From NCBI GenBank assembly GCA_965112735.1, contig OZ218958.1:682001-746000 (forward strand): DNA of 64,000 bases, in the 5' to 3' direction. Each line of letters starts with the position of its first letter. Position 1 is the first letter of the stretch. The notes beneath the pieces are model-generated. The model saw only the letters and a list, made by a program, of their open reading frames with translations, had not been told where the DNA came from and ran no database searches. Below are positions 35,729-53,403 of this stretch, piece by piece. The DNA is from Phaeosaccion multiseriatum. Lineage: Eukaryota; Ochrophyta, other classes. A program made the translations under genes and the position numbers.

Positions 35729-38700
35729 CTGATGGCGAATGAGTCACCCCACGGCCTTCTCGCTGATATTTTGCCTTCCGTCCCTTGTGTTCGCGCCAAA
35801 TAGGTGTCTGTGCTGATGCTCGACAGCGAAGGCATCGGCGGCATTGAGGCCGACAGCCAATACGACGCACGAATCTTCAGTCTGGGGGTACTCTTGTGTA
35901 GGTAAGTGGGGGGGGGGGGGTTGCTTTGACTCTTGACTCTGAGAGAGGGGGAGGTGGAGAGGGAGGGGAGGGAGGGAGCGAGGGAGTCCTTTAATCCCTT
36001 CGAGCCATCGTTTGGATCTTTTCTGTTCTCTTTCGGTGGGGGCAATGCACGCACCCACTCACATCCCCCCCTTTGCTGCTTCTGCCTGGCCACTATCTTT
36101 GCTTTACTCTGTCTCCCTTGTCCCTCTCCCCTTTCCTCCCTCTCTCCTCCCTCTGACCCCTTCCCCGTCTTGTTCTCCCTTCCTCTTGCTCCCCCCCCTC
36201 TCTCTGTCTCTCTTCTCAGTACCCTGGTGTACAACAGCCTGGGCAGCATCGACGAGACGGCCATCAGCAGCCTCTCCTTCGTGGCCAATCTCACTAAGCA
36301 CATTCGCATCACGGCAGACCAGTCGCCAGATGTAAGTCAGTAACTTATTAGTCATCACCCCTGACTTGACAGGGGCTATGACCGAGAGAGAGGGAGAGAG
36401 ATAGACGGAGAAAAGAGAAGGAGAGAGAGAAGGGGGGAGAGGCAGACAGAAGGGATGACAGCGAGAGAGAAGAGAGAGAAGGAGGGAGAGAGACATGACA
36501 GAGAGAAGGAGAGGGACAGCGGCTAACCCTCTCCATCCGCTCGCCCCGCCTACCCACCCTCTTCCTCCCCTCCCCCCGTCCACTGCCATTCCCCCCCCCC
36601 TCCCCCCCCCCTCAAGGCGGCGAGCAAAGAGGCTGCGGACTTCCATCAGTTCTTCCCGAGCTTTACATGGGTCGTGCGAGATTTCGCTCTGGTGCGTTGA
36701 GAGATGGCAGTGGAAGGGGAAGGGGAAGGGGGGGATGGCAGTGGACAGTGGACGGGGGATGGAGATGATGGCAGTGGACAGTGGACGGGGGGGGGGCGAA
36801 TGCTGCGGTCGAGTTGACGTGTGCTTGCGTCATCACTTGTCTCGACTTGTAGTCGCTCTCCTTTCTAATGTTGGGTATCCGCCTCTGCGATGTTCATGCA
36901 TGTGTCATTCGAAACCGACGCGTCTCGTCTTTTCCTCCTCCTCCTGCTCCCCCTCCCTCTCCCCCTCCTGCTGCTGGTGCATCCCGACTCGGAGTGCAGG
37001 AGCTCGTTGATGACGACGACGAGCCCATCACATCGTCAGGTATGTGGGCATAGGGCACTGGGTATGAAGAGCATACATCATATGATTGACTCATGTGCAT
37101 TGCGATATCTCTCGCCGCCTCTCTCTTCTCTCTCTCTCCCTCCCTCTCTCTTTCCCGCCCCCCTCTCTCTCCTCTCTCTCTCTCCCCCCCCCCCCTCTCT
37201 CCCTCTCTCTCTCTCTCTCCCTCTCCCTATCTCTCTCCCTCTCTCTCTCTCTCTCCCCCACCCTCTCTCGCCATCCCTCCAACACCAACCCCACCAACAG
37301 AGTATCTGGAGCGCTCCCTCGCCCCCCAGCCTGGCTTCGACAAACCCACCCGCGAGAGGAACCGCACCCGCCAGATGCTCACCGCCTTCTTCTCGCAGAG
37401 GGGTTGTGTAACGCTCGTTAGGCCCCTGCTCGATGAGTCGCAGCTGCAGCAGGTAGGTGGAGGGGGCAGTCCATTCATTGCCTTACGCATCTACCCTACC
37501 GACCCATCCATCCGTCCACCCACTCACCCACCCTCCACCGCCATCTGTGACCCCCCCCCCCCCCCCTCCGCCCCTCTTCCCAGGTGGATAACCTCCCTAT
37601 CGAGAGCCTTCGACCCGAGTTCACAGAGGCCCTTGATGAGCTCAAGGACGAGCTCTTCACCAACTTGAGGCCCAAGACGCTGGAGGGTAGGACCATCAAT
37701 GGCGCCATGTATGCGGGTTTGGTGGAGGCGTTTGTGGCGGCCATTAACGAGGATGGAGTGCCGACGATTAGCACGGCGTGGGACGGGGTGTCTCTACAAG
37801 AGTGCAAGGTCAGTGCTTGGGTGAGGGAGGGAGGGAGGGAGGGAGGGAGGTGAGGGGTTGAAGGGAGGAGGAGGAGAAGGCGGAGTTGAAAGAGAAGAGG
37901 AGTGAATGCAGTATTCAACCCCAAGCCTTAACTTGTACTACGAAGTACAAGCATTCATCTCCTTCTCGTCCTCCTCCTCCCCCTCCTCTCCCTCCTCCTC
38001 CGCCTCTCATCCTTCCTCTCTCTCCCCCATCTGCGATATCACCAACTGCTGCCCCACACGCAGGATGCCGCGGAGGGCGCTTTGTCTGACTACACGGAGG
38101 CTCTCTCGCAGCTCTGCGGCGCCTCACAGGAGAAGCTCCCTGTGGATGACCAACTCCTCAACAAGGCAAGTGTGAGCTCAAGCCCTGGAGGGTCTCGGCT
38201 TCGGTATCGAAGCGATCGATACTGAATTGACCGAGGTCATATCCCTCTCTCCTTCACTCACGCACGCACTCACTACCTTACTCACTTCCCCGCTCCCCCA
38301 TACCCCGCTCACTCAGACACATGCCAGCGCTTCAAGGGCGGCGCTGACTCTGTACAGCGTCAGGGCAGTGGGCGAAGGCACCGTACGCCACAAGGAAGAG
38401 CTCACACACAACATAGAGAAGGCGTACAGCACGTGAGTCAGTCTGTCAGTCAGTCAGTAAGGGTGTGGTTTGTTGGCTCTTACGTAACGATCCGTACCGT
38501 TACATAACTACCCCTTACGATCCATGCCCACGCAGGGCTCGAACCGCGAACATGGAGAGCTCCATCACGTTCTGCGAATCGTGTCTACGAAAGCAGTTTC
38601 AGGTACGTTATCTTAGAGGAGAGAGAGAGGGGGAGAGGTGTGAGGAGTGGTTTAGTTTTAGTTTCAGCTTGCCCGCCTGCTTTCCTGGCGTTGTCGCTCA

Positions 38701-41061
38701 CTCCCTCCCTCTCTCTCTCCTCTCTCTCTCTCTTTCTCTATCACTCTCTCCCTCTCTCTCTATCACTCTCGCTTCCTCCCTCGCTCGGCAGGCAACGATG
38801 TACGACAAGCTCCATGGAGCGGAGGACCAATCCAAGGGGCTTTATGATAAGCTCCCTCAGGTGAGGGAGAGAGAGTGAGGGAGAGAGAGCGAGGGAGAGA
38901 GAGAGGTGCTCTTACGCTCATGTCCCCCCCAAACTGAAACTGAAACTATTGACTGTTACTTGTGCTTGGTGTCAGGTGGAGGCGGACTGGGCTACGGTGA
39001 GGGCCAATTACGAGAAGGAGGCGAGGGGCCCTGCCAAGGCGCAGGTGAGAGGCGAGGGATCAAGTGGTCAAGTTGAGGTCAAGGGGAGAAGCATATCTAG
39101 AAGGGCAAGGAGAAAGGACAAGTGAGAACTCTGTGATCAGGTCTACATGTATTTAATACTGAAACTGAACCCGAGTATGTCCATGGAAATGGCAACGACG
39201 CTGGGCAGGTGCTGGCGGACTTCGCCGAGGAGAAGTGGTCGGAGGCAGCGAGAGTATTGCTCACAAGGCACGCCGCTGCATCCGAGGAGAAGATCAATGG
39301 ACAGGAACTGAAGGTTAGGGGGGGGGGGGAGGGCCACTCATTCGCTCGCTCACTCATTCACTCACTCACTTCTCACCCACACTCACTCACCTACTCACTG
39401 TACTCACTCACTGTACTCACTCACTTACTGACCCACACCCACTCCCTGACTCGCCCACTCACTCACTCACTCACTCACTCGCTTACTCACTCACTCAATC
39501 ACTCACTCACTCACTCACTCAATCACTCACTCACTCACTTACTCACTCACTCACTCCCATGTGCTCCGCAGATGGCCGAGCTGCGGCGGTCTTTCTCCGT
39601 CCTTGAGGAGGAAGCAGGGGCCCTCAAGAAAGTGGCCAGCAGGACGCAGCAGGACAACGAGGGGCTGCTGTCTACCAAGGTGAGTGAGCCGTCCGAGAGA
39701 GGCAGGAAGATAAGAAGAGAGGGAGGATAGGGAAGAGAGGGAGAGAGGGAGCGGGGGGGCTACTCACTACCCAAGGCGAGTCGGTGGGGACAATTGCCCC
39801 TTGCCCACGGAATATTTGCCGCTTGCACGCGGAATGGCGCATTGGGCGAGAGGGAACAAGGGCAAGAGGAGGAGTGTGTGACGTCATGTGTTGTGTCACT
39901 TTATCATCACGACATTCACGAAGTCAGTACGTGTGCCGCCGGGAAGGACGGGGAGAGGGACGCTCCTCTTTTGCCGCTGTAGTTCGTCCTGTCCTCCTGT
40001 CCTTCTCACCTCTAGTGCCGTTATGGCGTGGGTCTTTCTTCTCTTCTCTCTTCCCCTCTTGTTCGCCTCTTTTCCGTTGATTCGATATGGTTCTGCATCA
40101 TCACAGGCCACGCTCGAGAGCCGAACAGGCCAGCAGGAAGAGAGGTGAGTGAATGAGTGCGTGAGTGAGTGAGTGAGTGACTGAGTGAGTGAATGAGTGC
40201 GTGAGTGAGTGAGTGAGTGAGTGAGTGCGTGAGTGCGTGAGTATGGTATGTGTGTGTTTGTTTGTTGATGGGTAAGTCTTACAACTCAACTTGCGCTGTC
40301 CTCCCTCTCTACAGACTGGCCAAGGCAACGGAGGAGCTACAGAGCCTGCGTACGTCACTGGACGAGGTGGAGGCGTCTCTCATGGCCGCACAGAGCGAGC
40401 TCGGCACGGAGAAGGAGAGCAAGGCCGTGCTCCTCACACAGCTTGACAATCTAGCCCCAGATCTACAGGTATGTAAGATTACGTATCGATTGTAGGGAGG
40501 AGGACACAGTGTATGGCGGTGGATGGCAGTGATGGAATGAGTGCCTCAAGTAGATGGCAGTGGATGGAGGAGAAGGAGGAGGAGGAAGAGGAGGGGGGAT
40601 GACGTTGGTCGTGGTTCCAAAACCCTTTTCACTCTCTCTGAAGGCAAGGCCGGCTTGCAAGAAGAGCATTCGTCCTTCCTCCCTCACTCGCAAACACAAC
40701 CCCCCGTCTTTCATCCGTACGCCTGACGTACCCACGCACCCACGCACCCACGCACCGGCTACAATGCACGACGCGCCCCTTCCTCCGTTCTCGCTCCTCC
40801 CTCGCTCTCTCTCTCTCACCCCTCTCTCCCCACCTCTCTATCACTCCCTCCGTCTCTCCTCATCCCTCTATCTCTCTCTCTCTCTTTCTCCTCTCTCTCT
40901 GTCTCTCTCAGGCCTTGAGGGCGCAGCTCGGAAAGGAGAAGCAAGCTCGAGTGGCTGCTGAAGCTCGGGCACTCAAGGCCGAAGCGGAGGTCCAGCAACT
41001 GGAGAGGGACAAGGACGGTTTCGCGCTGGGGGATGCAGGGGGCTGCTGCACTCCAATGTAG
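34701..41061 (+). CDS. Guanylate-binding protein family large GTPase with C-terminal CaaX-type box
   Basis: Exons: 34701-34859, 35028-35124, 35400-35452, 35804-35901, 36220-36331, 36617-36691, 37000-37039, 37301-37452, 37584-37808, 38064-38165, 38317-38432, 38536-38602, 38792-38860, 38976-39044, 39209-39313, 39572-39679, 40107-40144, 40315-40468, 40912-41061; phases close, 662 residues. G domain: P-loop GLYRTGKSSLLN, switch Thr in GPTVERCTRG, GLWIWDQP, then LMLDSEGIGG (the D-x-E-G G3 motif of GBP/atlastin), LLCSTLVYNSLGSIDE. The guanine-specificity region is WVVRDFAL. A long helical domain of short coiled-coil exons follows, as in animal GBP. The protein ends GGCCTPM; the last four residues CTPM fit a CaaX prenylation signal, as in human GBP1, GBP2 and GBP5. 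Likely membrane-remodelling or defence GTPase. Intron 10 has a GC donor. Confidence 0.92.
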
Positions 41062-42075
41062 ACGGTCTCTCTCTCTCTCTCTCTCTGTCTGTCTGTCTGT
41101 CTCTAGCCTCCTTTCACACAGCATGTATGAGTGAGAGTGGCAGTATTATATATTTAGACAGCCGGTGTGCAGGAGAAGTGACACGCACACACGCACACAC
41201 ATGCACGGCTCTGGTGGTCGGGGTTCAGTTTGGATTCCGTTCGATTCGGTTCGGTTCGCTCATAGAGGCATACCGGCAAGCGCAGCGTTTGCGTTGGGAG
41301 CTTTGGAGCCGCGCGGGTACTTGTAAGTGCTGCAAAAGCCGCAGGAGGGGGGAGGGATGCCGTGCAACGCAACCGCTATCGATGTGTGTGGGGGTGTCGG
41401 GTGTGGGGTGTGCATCAGAGGCGAGGCGACGTATTCACTTGGGAGAGGAGCATGAGCGCAAATGACAACAGCGAACTCGATCCATCGATTTATTATATCG
41501 ATCGAAATTATTATTTATGGTATGGGTGTGCCCCCCTTCGTCGGCATGCCACACAGCTCTGCCTCCCCAGGGATAGCCTGTTTTTTGTTGTTGGCTTTGC
41601 TTTGCTTTCACACCTACTTTTCCGCTCCGCCGAGGGCCCTTCAGTCTCTCAGTCTCCTCAGAGCTTCGACAGAACTGCCAATCCATCCTCATCTACGCGA
41701 TCCATCACGGTTGCCGTATTGGCCCCCCGGCGGCCAGCTGAAGCAAGCGATGTGGTGATATGAATCACAAATGGTTCCTTCTTGGAAAGGTACGGAGGCG
41801 ATTAGCAGTGGCGCTTCAGAGAGCTCGGCACGAACGCTCGATTCGACACAGGGTTCTGGCTGGTATCAACTTTGTCCCGATGGGGAGGACTGACGAGTCG
41901 GAGGGATACGACCTCGGGGACTGGAGTCCCCAGTTCCCAGGGGGCGCGTGAAACCTTCCTCCTTTCCTTCTTACTCCAGTTGTTGTTCCTTTGTTTTGCC
42001 TTCTTCACGCCTTTCCCCTGGCCAATAGAAGTGTAGTATTAACATGTATGCCAGCAAAAGGCCACCGAAAATTAT
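41062..42075. other. Convergent spacer, no gene recognised
   Basis: Between the GBP and FAAL stop codons. Contains 3' UTRs. The short open frames on both strands show no family signature, and simple repeats are few. Confidence 0.5.
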
Positions 42076-46619
<4,544 letters not shown>

Positions 46620-47016
46620 TTTGAGCTACTATACCTGGCCTACACCCCCTGCGTCTACTGCGGGATGGTGTGGCAGGAGCACCAGCAGCACCTCGGCCTG
46701 GCGATGCCTTTCTCTGTATCTCGGGTTTTCACTGAAAATTGGAGTTTGAGCTGGGAGTTGACTTGAGACCCACCGGGGTAGGCCGCTCCATCTTACCACA
46801 CACCGACTTTGGGAAAAAGGAGGAGAAGGACAGGACCGAGCTTATACAGGACACCAGAGGAAAGGAGCAACTGGGAGAAAGGCTGCTGCGGCCAAGAAGA
46901 AGGGGAGAGGCGGGCAGGGGAAAGTCCACGAAGCAGGAGGGAAGAAACTCTGTGGAGTACGTAGGGAAGGAGACCGTGGAAGGGGCCCTGTCTCAGGGTC
47001 AAGGAGAGGAAGTCTA
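46620..47016. promoter_or_regulatory. Divergent promoter region, FAAL (-) / LisH-CBL (+)
   Basis: 397 bp between start codons. An open frame crosses it on the plus strand and stops in TAATG overlapping the LisH start, but it lacks an ATG and is not called. Confidence 0.5.
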
Positions 47017-50000
47017 ATGGCGTCTTCGAAGAAGGCGGCCGGGGCGACGGCGGGGGAAGAGCCACTCAGTGAGGGCGAGGTGTTCGACTTGGTGTTGGAC
47101 TACTTGAACACGAAGGGCTATGAAGAGACGGAGAGCATGCTGCGGCGAGAGCACCGCGCCACTCCGCCCCGTCAAGGCAACCAGGCATCAGGTCAGTGCC
47201 GTAAAGACCCGTCCCATCTTCACTCTGTCTCCGGGGCCCGGCTGGGGTGCATGGTTGTCCAGAGACGTGTGTGATAGCCCGCACACACCTGCTCCGTGTG
47301 TATAGAATGTTTGGCGATTGAAAGAACCACAGGAAGTTTCCATAGAGGAGACTATGGTCATAAAGCTCGCTTACACGCGCTGGCTTGAATGCGATACTGC
47401 ATCGTGAGGTGGTGTGTATGCCCTGGGGTTGCTGCTGCCCCTCCACTCACTGCTTCATCGTCCGTCTCCTCTCACGTGCCCCAACACCACTCCTCCCCTT
47501 CCCCACTTGCTACCTTGGACCTCCCCCTCCTCTGCACGCACGCAGGCTCTCAACTCGAGAACATGCTCGAGAAGTCGCATGTGGCCGCCATCTTCGGAGG
47601 AGGGGATAGGAAGCGCGTCAAGAGGAGCCACCTCGATGCCAAGCTTGCGGACGACACGTGAGTGGTGGATTGACTTGCCGTGATGACTTGCGTACACGCA
47701 GTGCCAACCAATGCAGAGGACAGAAGACTGGCTGTCGCACGGATGGGCACAATGTATCTGCCCACGGGGCGGAGCAGGAGGTTCTCATACAGATGAGACA
47801 GGATGTTCAGGATGTTCATTAGAAACACCCCTGCCTGCGCTCACTCGCGCACGCCCTCGACCGCTTGGTTGTGAGGCTTGCTTCTGTGAGGGGGAGGCGC
47901 TGAAACGCCCCGACTTGACCAGTCGAGTCTTGATGTATATTGCAGGAGCAGAAAGGGACTAGGTCGACACTCGGCCCTCGTATGTTTATATTTGGAGAGA
48001 GAGAGAGAGAGAGAGAGACGGCCAGGCCCTCGATACCCTCTTTTCTCCCCCCTCCCCCCAACTTCTGCCTACCTGCCTGCCTGCCTGCCTGCCTGCCTCC
48101 GACTGACTCTCCCCTGCCCCCCTCCCCTCTGGCCTCCCCTCTTCTCTCGCTGCCCTCCACCCGTCCCTGACCCCATCCCAACCCCACACCCACCCCTAGC
48201 AGCAAGGACCGATCCGCAGTAGAGGCGGCCAAATCCCTTGCCAACCAGCCGCAGTCCATGGCCACTCAAATCGCGTCCTACAACCCCTGCAAGAAGGACC
48301 CGTACGGAGCCTCAAGCATGCCCATCTACCAAGTGTCCACCTTTGCACAACCCTCCGCCACGACTTTCGGGGAGTTTGACTACTCTCGAAGCGGAAACCC
48401 TACCCGAGAGGCCATTGAAAAGCAAGTGGCCGAGCTGGAGGGAGGGCACCGCGCCTTTGCCTTCACCAGCGGTATGGCTGCCCTTAGTGCGGTGACCCGT
48501 CTGGTGCGCTCCGGTCAGGAGATTGTCCTGAATGACGACTCTTACGGAGGCACTTACCGCCTCCTCTCCAAGGTCGCCGCCAGGAACAACATACAGGTGT
48601 GTGTTTGTGTGCGTGGGCGTGTGCGTGGGCGTGTGCGTGGGTGCGTTGTGTGTGTGTGTGTGGGTTTGTGCGTATGCGTGTGTGTGTGTAGTGTGTGGGT
48701 GTGGGAGAGGGTAGGTGTAGGTGAGGTGCCCAGAGAAGTTGGGGGTCTCTGAAGTGTTCCAACGTCGTCCTGACGTGGCTTTGGCGTGCCACCTCCCTCC
48801 CTGTCCTCCTCCTTCTCCGTCTCCCCCCTTTTCTCCTCCCCCCCCTCCTTTTCCTCCTTCTCAGATTCGCTACGTGGATATGACTGGCGATGCCGGCCCC
48901 GCTAACCTTCAGGCCGTGATGAGCGAGAACACCGCCCTGGTCATGCTGGAGAGCCCCACCAACCCCATGGGGAGGGTCATCAACATCGCAGAGGTGTGCA
49001 GGGTGGCCCACAGCAAGGGCGCCATCGTGGAGGTGGACAGGTAAGGGGAAGGGGATGAGAGAGAGAGAGAGAGAGAGGAGGGTACCCCCGAGTATCGTTG
49101 CGGCACAGGTTTAGAAAGAGGGAGAATTTTTTCGCTCTTCCTGCTTTTGTGGCAGAACCACCCTCTTTTTTGTTTCCCCCCTCCCCCGTCCCCCGTCCCT
49201 CACTGAATAAGTGCCCCCGCCCGCCCACACCTCGCCCATCCACTGCCATCTCATCCCCTCCCCACAGCACCATGATGTCCCCCGTGCTCCAGAAGCCCAT
49301 CGACCTCGGGGCGGACCTCATTGTTCACAGCGCCACCAAATTCATCAGCGGACACGCCGACTGCATGGCGGGTATTGTCGTGTGCAAGACGCACGAGCTG
49401 AGCCAGGAAGTGTACTTTTATCAAAACGCAGAGGGCACCGGGTTGAGTCCTTTTGACAGCTGGCTGCTCCTGCGTGGCATAAAGACGATGCATCTTCGCG
49501 TGGAGAAGCAGCAGGCGAATGCCATGCTTGTGGCACGCTTCCTCGCGGCCCACCCAAGCGTGACGGAGGTGATGTACACGGGGCTCGAAAGCTGCCCGGG
49601 GCACGACATGCACAAGAAGCAGGCCAAGGGATCGGGCAGCGTCCTGTGCTTCAGAACGGGCAACCTTGCCTTCTCGCAGCACGTGGTGACGGTGACCAAG
49701 CTGTTTAAGATTACCGTGAGCTTTGGAAGTGTCAACAGCCTCATCTCTCTACCGGGCGCCATGTCGCACGCCTCCATCCCCGCGGAGGTACGCAAGGCAA
49801 GGGCGTTCCCTGAGGATCTGATTCGCCTCAGCATTGGCATTGAGAGTTCGGATGACCTCATCGCTGATTTGGGTTCGGCGTTCCAGAGCTTTGAGAGTCC
49901 TCCTCCTTCGGCGGCGGACACGGCCGCTGCAGGCAAGGGTGGCGGCAAGGGAAAGGGAAAGGCCAAGGCAGCAGCCGCAGCGGCCGCAGCAGGGGCGGCG

Positions 50001-50048
50001 GAGGCGAGGAAGGAGGCAGCGGGAGCGAGTGTTGATAAACCGGAGTAG
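47017..50048 (+). CDS. LisH domain fused to a cystathionine beta-lyase/gamma-synthase family PLP enzyme
   Basis: Exons: 47017-47191, 47546-47657, 48200-48596, 48865-49040, 49268-50048; phases 1, 2, 0 and 2 all match, giving 546 residues. Residues ~17-45 are a LisH motif (VFDLVLDYLNTKGYEETESML). A basic linker is followed by the enzyme from ~residue 112: PIYQVSTFAQP, FDYSRSGNPTR, FTSGMAAL, ESPTNPMGRV, and HSATKFISGHADCMAG, whose Lys near residue 311 is the expected PLP anchor. The C-terminus has a Lys/Gly/Ala-rich tail of ~45 residues. Family enzymes cleave cystathionine to homocysteine in methionine synthesis, or act in trans-sulfuration; the exact reaction cannot be told here. An internal ATG at 48258 could start an unfused enzyme. 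LisH would mediate dimerisation or binding. Confidence 0.85.
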
Positions 50049-51137
50049 AGCGAATAGGCGAATAGAGGAGGGGCAAGGGGTGATGATGGCGAGAGGGCGA
50101 TGGAAGGTCGACTGGCGACGGGAAAGGAAAATCGGGGGGGGGGGTTAGAGTTAGTACTATCGATGGGCCTTCTCACTTCAGCCGCGTGTGGATAGACAAT
50201 TGGAAAAATCATGCGGACGGACCTGCGACCGCGCGAGAGGGGAGATTGGTCCTCCCCATTGTGTGGGTGGACAGACAAGCGGGCAGGGCAAGAGGGGCAG
50301 TGTAAACGTGTAAATAGCCACGCGCGTCGCCCCCCCGCCCTTACATACAGAGATTGATGGGACTGGACTCCCTCCACCTGGAGGAGGAGGAGGGGGAGGA
50401 GGGCTCTCGCAGCCAGCGCCTCTCCTCGGCGATGGGAGGGAAGGGAAGGGGCGGACGGCGGAGATGCTGAGTGCCCGAGGGGTGGAGTGGTGGACACTTT
50501 CACCTACCACGATAGCTGAGGGAATGAGGATGGAAGGCTGGAGTGAATGGAGGACCTCACTTGTCACCTTCCATCTTCGGAGGGCAGAGGGGAAAGATTC
50601 GAGAGTCAAACTCAGCCTGTGCCTCTTCTGCCACGGAATGTGAAGAGCGTGACGTCTGCTGCCGGGATCAGGTTATGGCTGGTTGCTTCGGTTTGTTTTG
50701 GTTTGGTTTGGTTTGGTTTGTGTGTGTTTATTAGATAAAAAAAGGGGAAGAATGGGGGACGGTTTACCCGGGTTGGGTGGGGAAGGGTGGGAGGGGAGAG
50801 AAGAAGCTCGACTGAATCAGAGGGTCCTCGTTGGTGCTTTGTTCGATAAACGAACTCTCAGGCTGTGCTCCAGCTGGTACATAAAAGGAGGGTGGGCAAA
50901 AAAAGCAGATAAAAAAGCAAATATATTTTCATGTATCGTATTGGAAAGAGCAAAAGAAGTTATCCTGTGGTAAAAGAAAAGGTACGGGGGCCAATGATGG
51001 TGGATGATAGAAGATGAAAAATTGAAATTTCTGTAACGTCTTGATTTCTCTTCCCCATCTCTCACGGGAACCTCCTGCCTAGGAGGAAATTGCGAGCTGC
51101 CGCAGCCGCGAGCGATACGGGAGCTGCAGAAGTGGCG
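50049..51137. other. Intergenic spacer, no gene recognised
   Basis: Between the LisH-CBL stop and the ODA docking gene start. Includes the GTTTG-rich stretch 50695-50725 and an A-rich zone 50880-51020. No RNA gene or exon was recognised. Confidence 0.5.
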
Positions 51138-52480
51138 ATGGCGGCGTCGGTGTCCGTCTTGTCCAATGGGCAGGGCTCTTCGACTGTTCTGGATTCAGTC
51201 TCAGGAGGAGCGGGTGGTGGCAGCGGAACCATCGCTGGGGACAAAGGCGGGGGCGCTGTGGGCACGTACAAAAGGAGAAAGTTTGTACCCGTAGCAATGA
51301 TGAAAAGCAAAGGTGGCGGCGGCTCACCAGGAGTAGCGGCGGTAGTGAGCAGAACAAAGCTTCACAAGAACGTGGGCCTAGAGGTGTTGCACACGGTAAG
51401 GGAGGATAGTATGGAAGCCAGAGAGCATGGCATTGGGGCGAGGACCCTTTCGGTGCGACGGAGGCGCCAATTGTGGATCCCCGCGCAGCCAAGTCAAAAG
51501 TGTTCGCACGGAGGAAAGCCAGGACTCCGCATGCTATGTTTCTCTTCGTCTTTGTTATCTTACCTTCTCCCCGCCCCCCCCCCCCCCTTCTCTCCCTCCT
51601 TTAAAAGGTGCTGGAATCAGACACTGAAGCCGTGGAAGTGATGAAGCGCCAAGTGGTAAACTCGCAGGAGAATGAGGTGAAGACCTCTCACGAGCAACTT
51701 ACCATCCTCAAAAAGGCATACAATAAGCTCGTGGTGCAGGCCAATATGCTCCACAGAGAGAATGAGGTGCGTGAGGCGTAGACGTGTGCTGTGTGCTGTG
51801 TGCTGTGAAAGGAAAGGCTTAGTCGCGCTCCTCTAAGAGCCTCGCGTTGGCCCTGAGAGCAGGGGAGGGGAGATGTATGAGACAGAGAAACTTGCTCTTA
51901 CATAGCCATGTGGGTACCTACGTCCTTGCTTACTTAATTTCCCCCCTCCTCTCGCCTCTCCCGCTCGCTCCCTCCCTCCCTCCTTCCCTCCCTGTGATCA
52001 GGTGCTTGAGCAAGAAGTAGACGAAGTGAAGAAGACGCTCACCAGCTACGAAAAGGGCACGGAGCCCGAGAACCGCCTGAGGAAGCTGCATGAAAACCTC
52101 GACAAGTACGACACTCTGGTGCGAGAGAACGGCATTGCCAAAGAGAGAATGATTTTCATGACGAAGCGGCTCAACAAGGATGTGTTGGAGACCAAAAAGG
52201 AGGCTCGGCTGCTGCAGGCACAGCTGCACAGCACGTTCAACGAGCTCAGCAGCTGCGAGTCCCAGTACCAGCAGTCCAAGCAGGAGCTCAAGAGCGAGGA
52301 GGACAAGTTGCTCCGACTGAGGGCCAAGGTGGAGGGCCGAAGGGTCCTACAAGACGAGAGTCTTACAGGCTTGGGTCGCATCATGGAGGAACGCTCCGTG
52401 CAGATGGCGCGCAAGGGGGATCGCACTAAGCGAATGAACGATGCCATCTCCAGGAATACGGGAGAAATGCAAGCAGGTAG

Positions 52481-52539
<59 letters not shown>

Positions 52540-53275
52540 GGTGGGTGTATGTGTGTATGCCTGGTGGCAGGGAGGGAATCGCTGCTTGTCTTCGCTTTTG
52601 GCTAATCCTTTGAGAGTCCTTTGCACTCCCGGCCTTCTCCCTCCTCGTCTAACCCATCCAATCACACCACATCACATCACATCCGTGTGCGCGTGTCTGT
52701 GTGCGTGCGTATGCTTCCGTACCTCCGTCTGTGGCACTCTCTCTCTCTCTCAAGACGAGGAGGGTAAGCTTGCGTGCATGTGCGTGGTGAGGAATGTTTA
52801 TAGCTCCATGCTGCAGAAGAAGGTGGAGGAGGAGCAGGCTCATTTGAACAGGTGAGTGAGTAAGTGAGTGAGTGAGTGAGTGAGTGAGTGAGTGAGTGAG
52901 TGAGTGAGTGAGTGAGTGAGTGAGTGAGTGAGTGAGTGAGTGAGTGAGTGAGTGAGTAAGTGAGTGAGTGAGTGAGTGAGTGAGTGAGTGAGTGAGTGAG
53001 TGAGTGAGTGAGTGAGTGAGTGAGTGAGTGAGTGAGTGAGTGAGTGAGTGAGTGAGTGAGTGAGTGAGTGAGTGAGTGAGTGAGTGAGTGAGTGAGTGAG
53101 TGAGTGAGTGAGTGAGTGAGTGAGTGAGTGAGTGAGTGAGTGAGTGAGTGAGTGGGCTAGCCATAGGGGGGAGCGAAGAGGGGGATAAGGAGGAGGCAGG
53201 TGGTCTGAGTTTCCCTTTGCAGAGAGAGAAGTGGGAGCAAACGAACATCCACCCACACGTGCTCACCCAGACTCC

Positions 53276-53306
<31 letters not shown>

Positions 53307-53336
53307 GCACGCACACGCTTGTGCGCGCGCACACAC

Positions 53337-53403
<67 letters not shown>

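Noticed and set aside
46739-47017. 92-codon frame upstream of and overlapping the LisH start (TAATG)
   Set aside because: It opens with TTG, has no ATG, and lies in a divergent promoter; no family likeness.
52640-53270. 205-codon frame of repeated THSL on the minus strand
   Set aside because: It is the translation of the (GTGA)n intron array.
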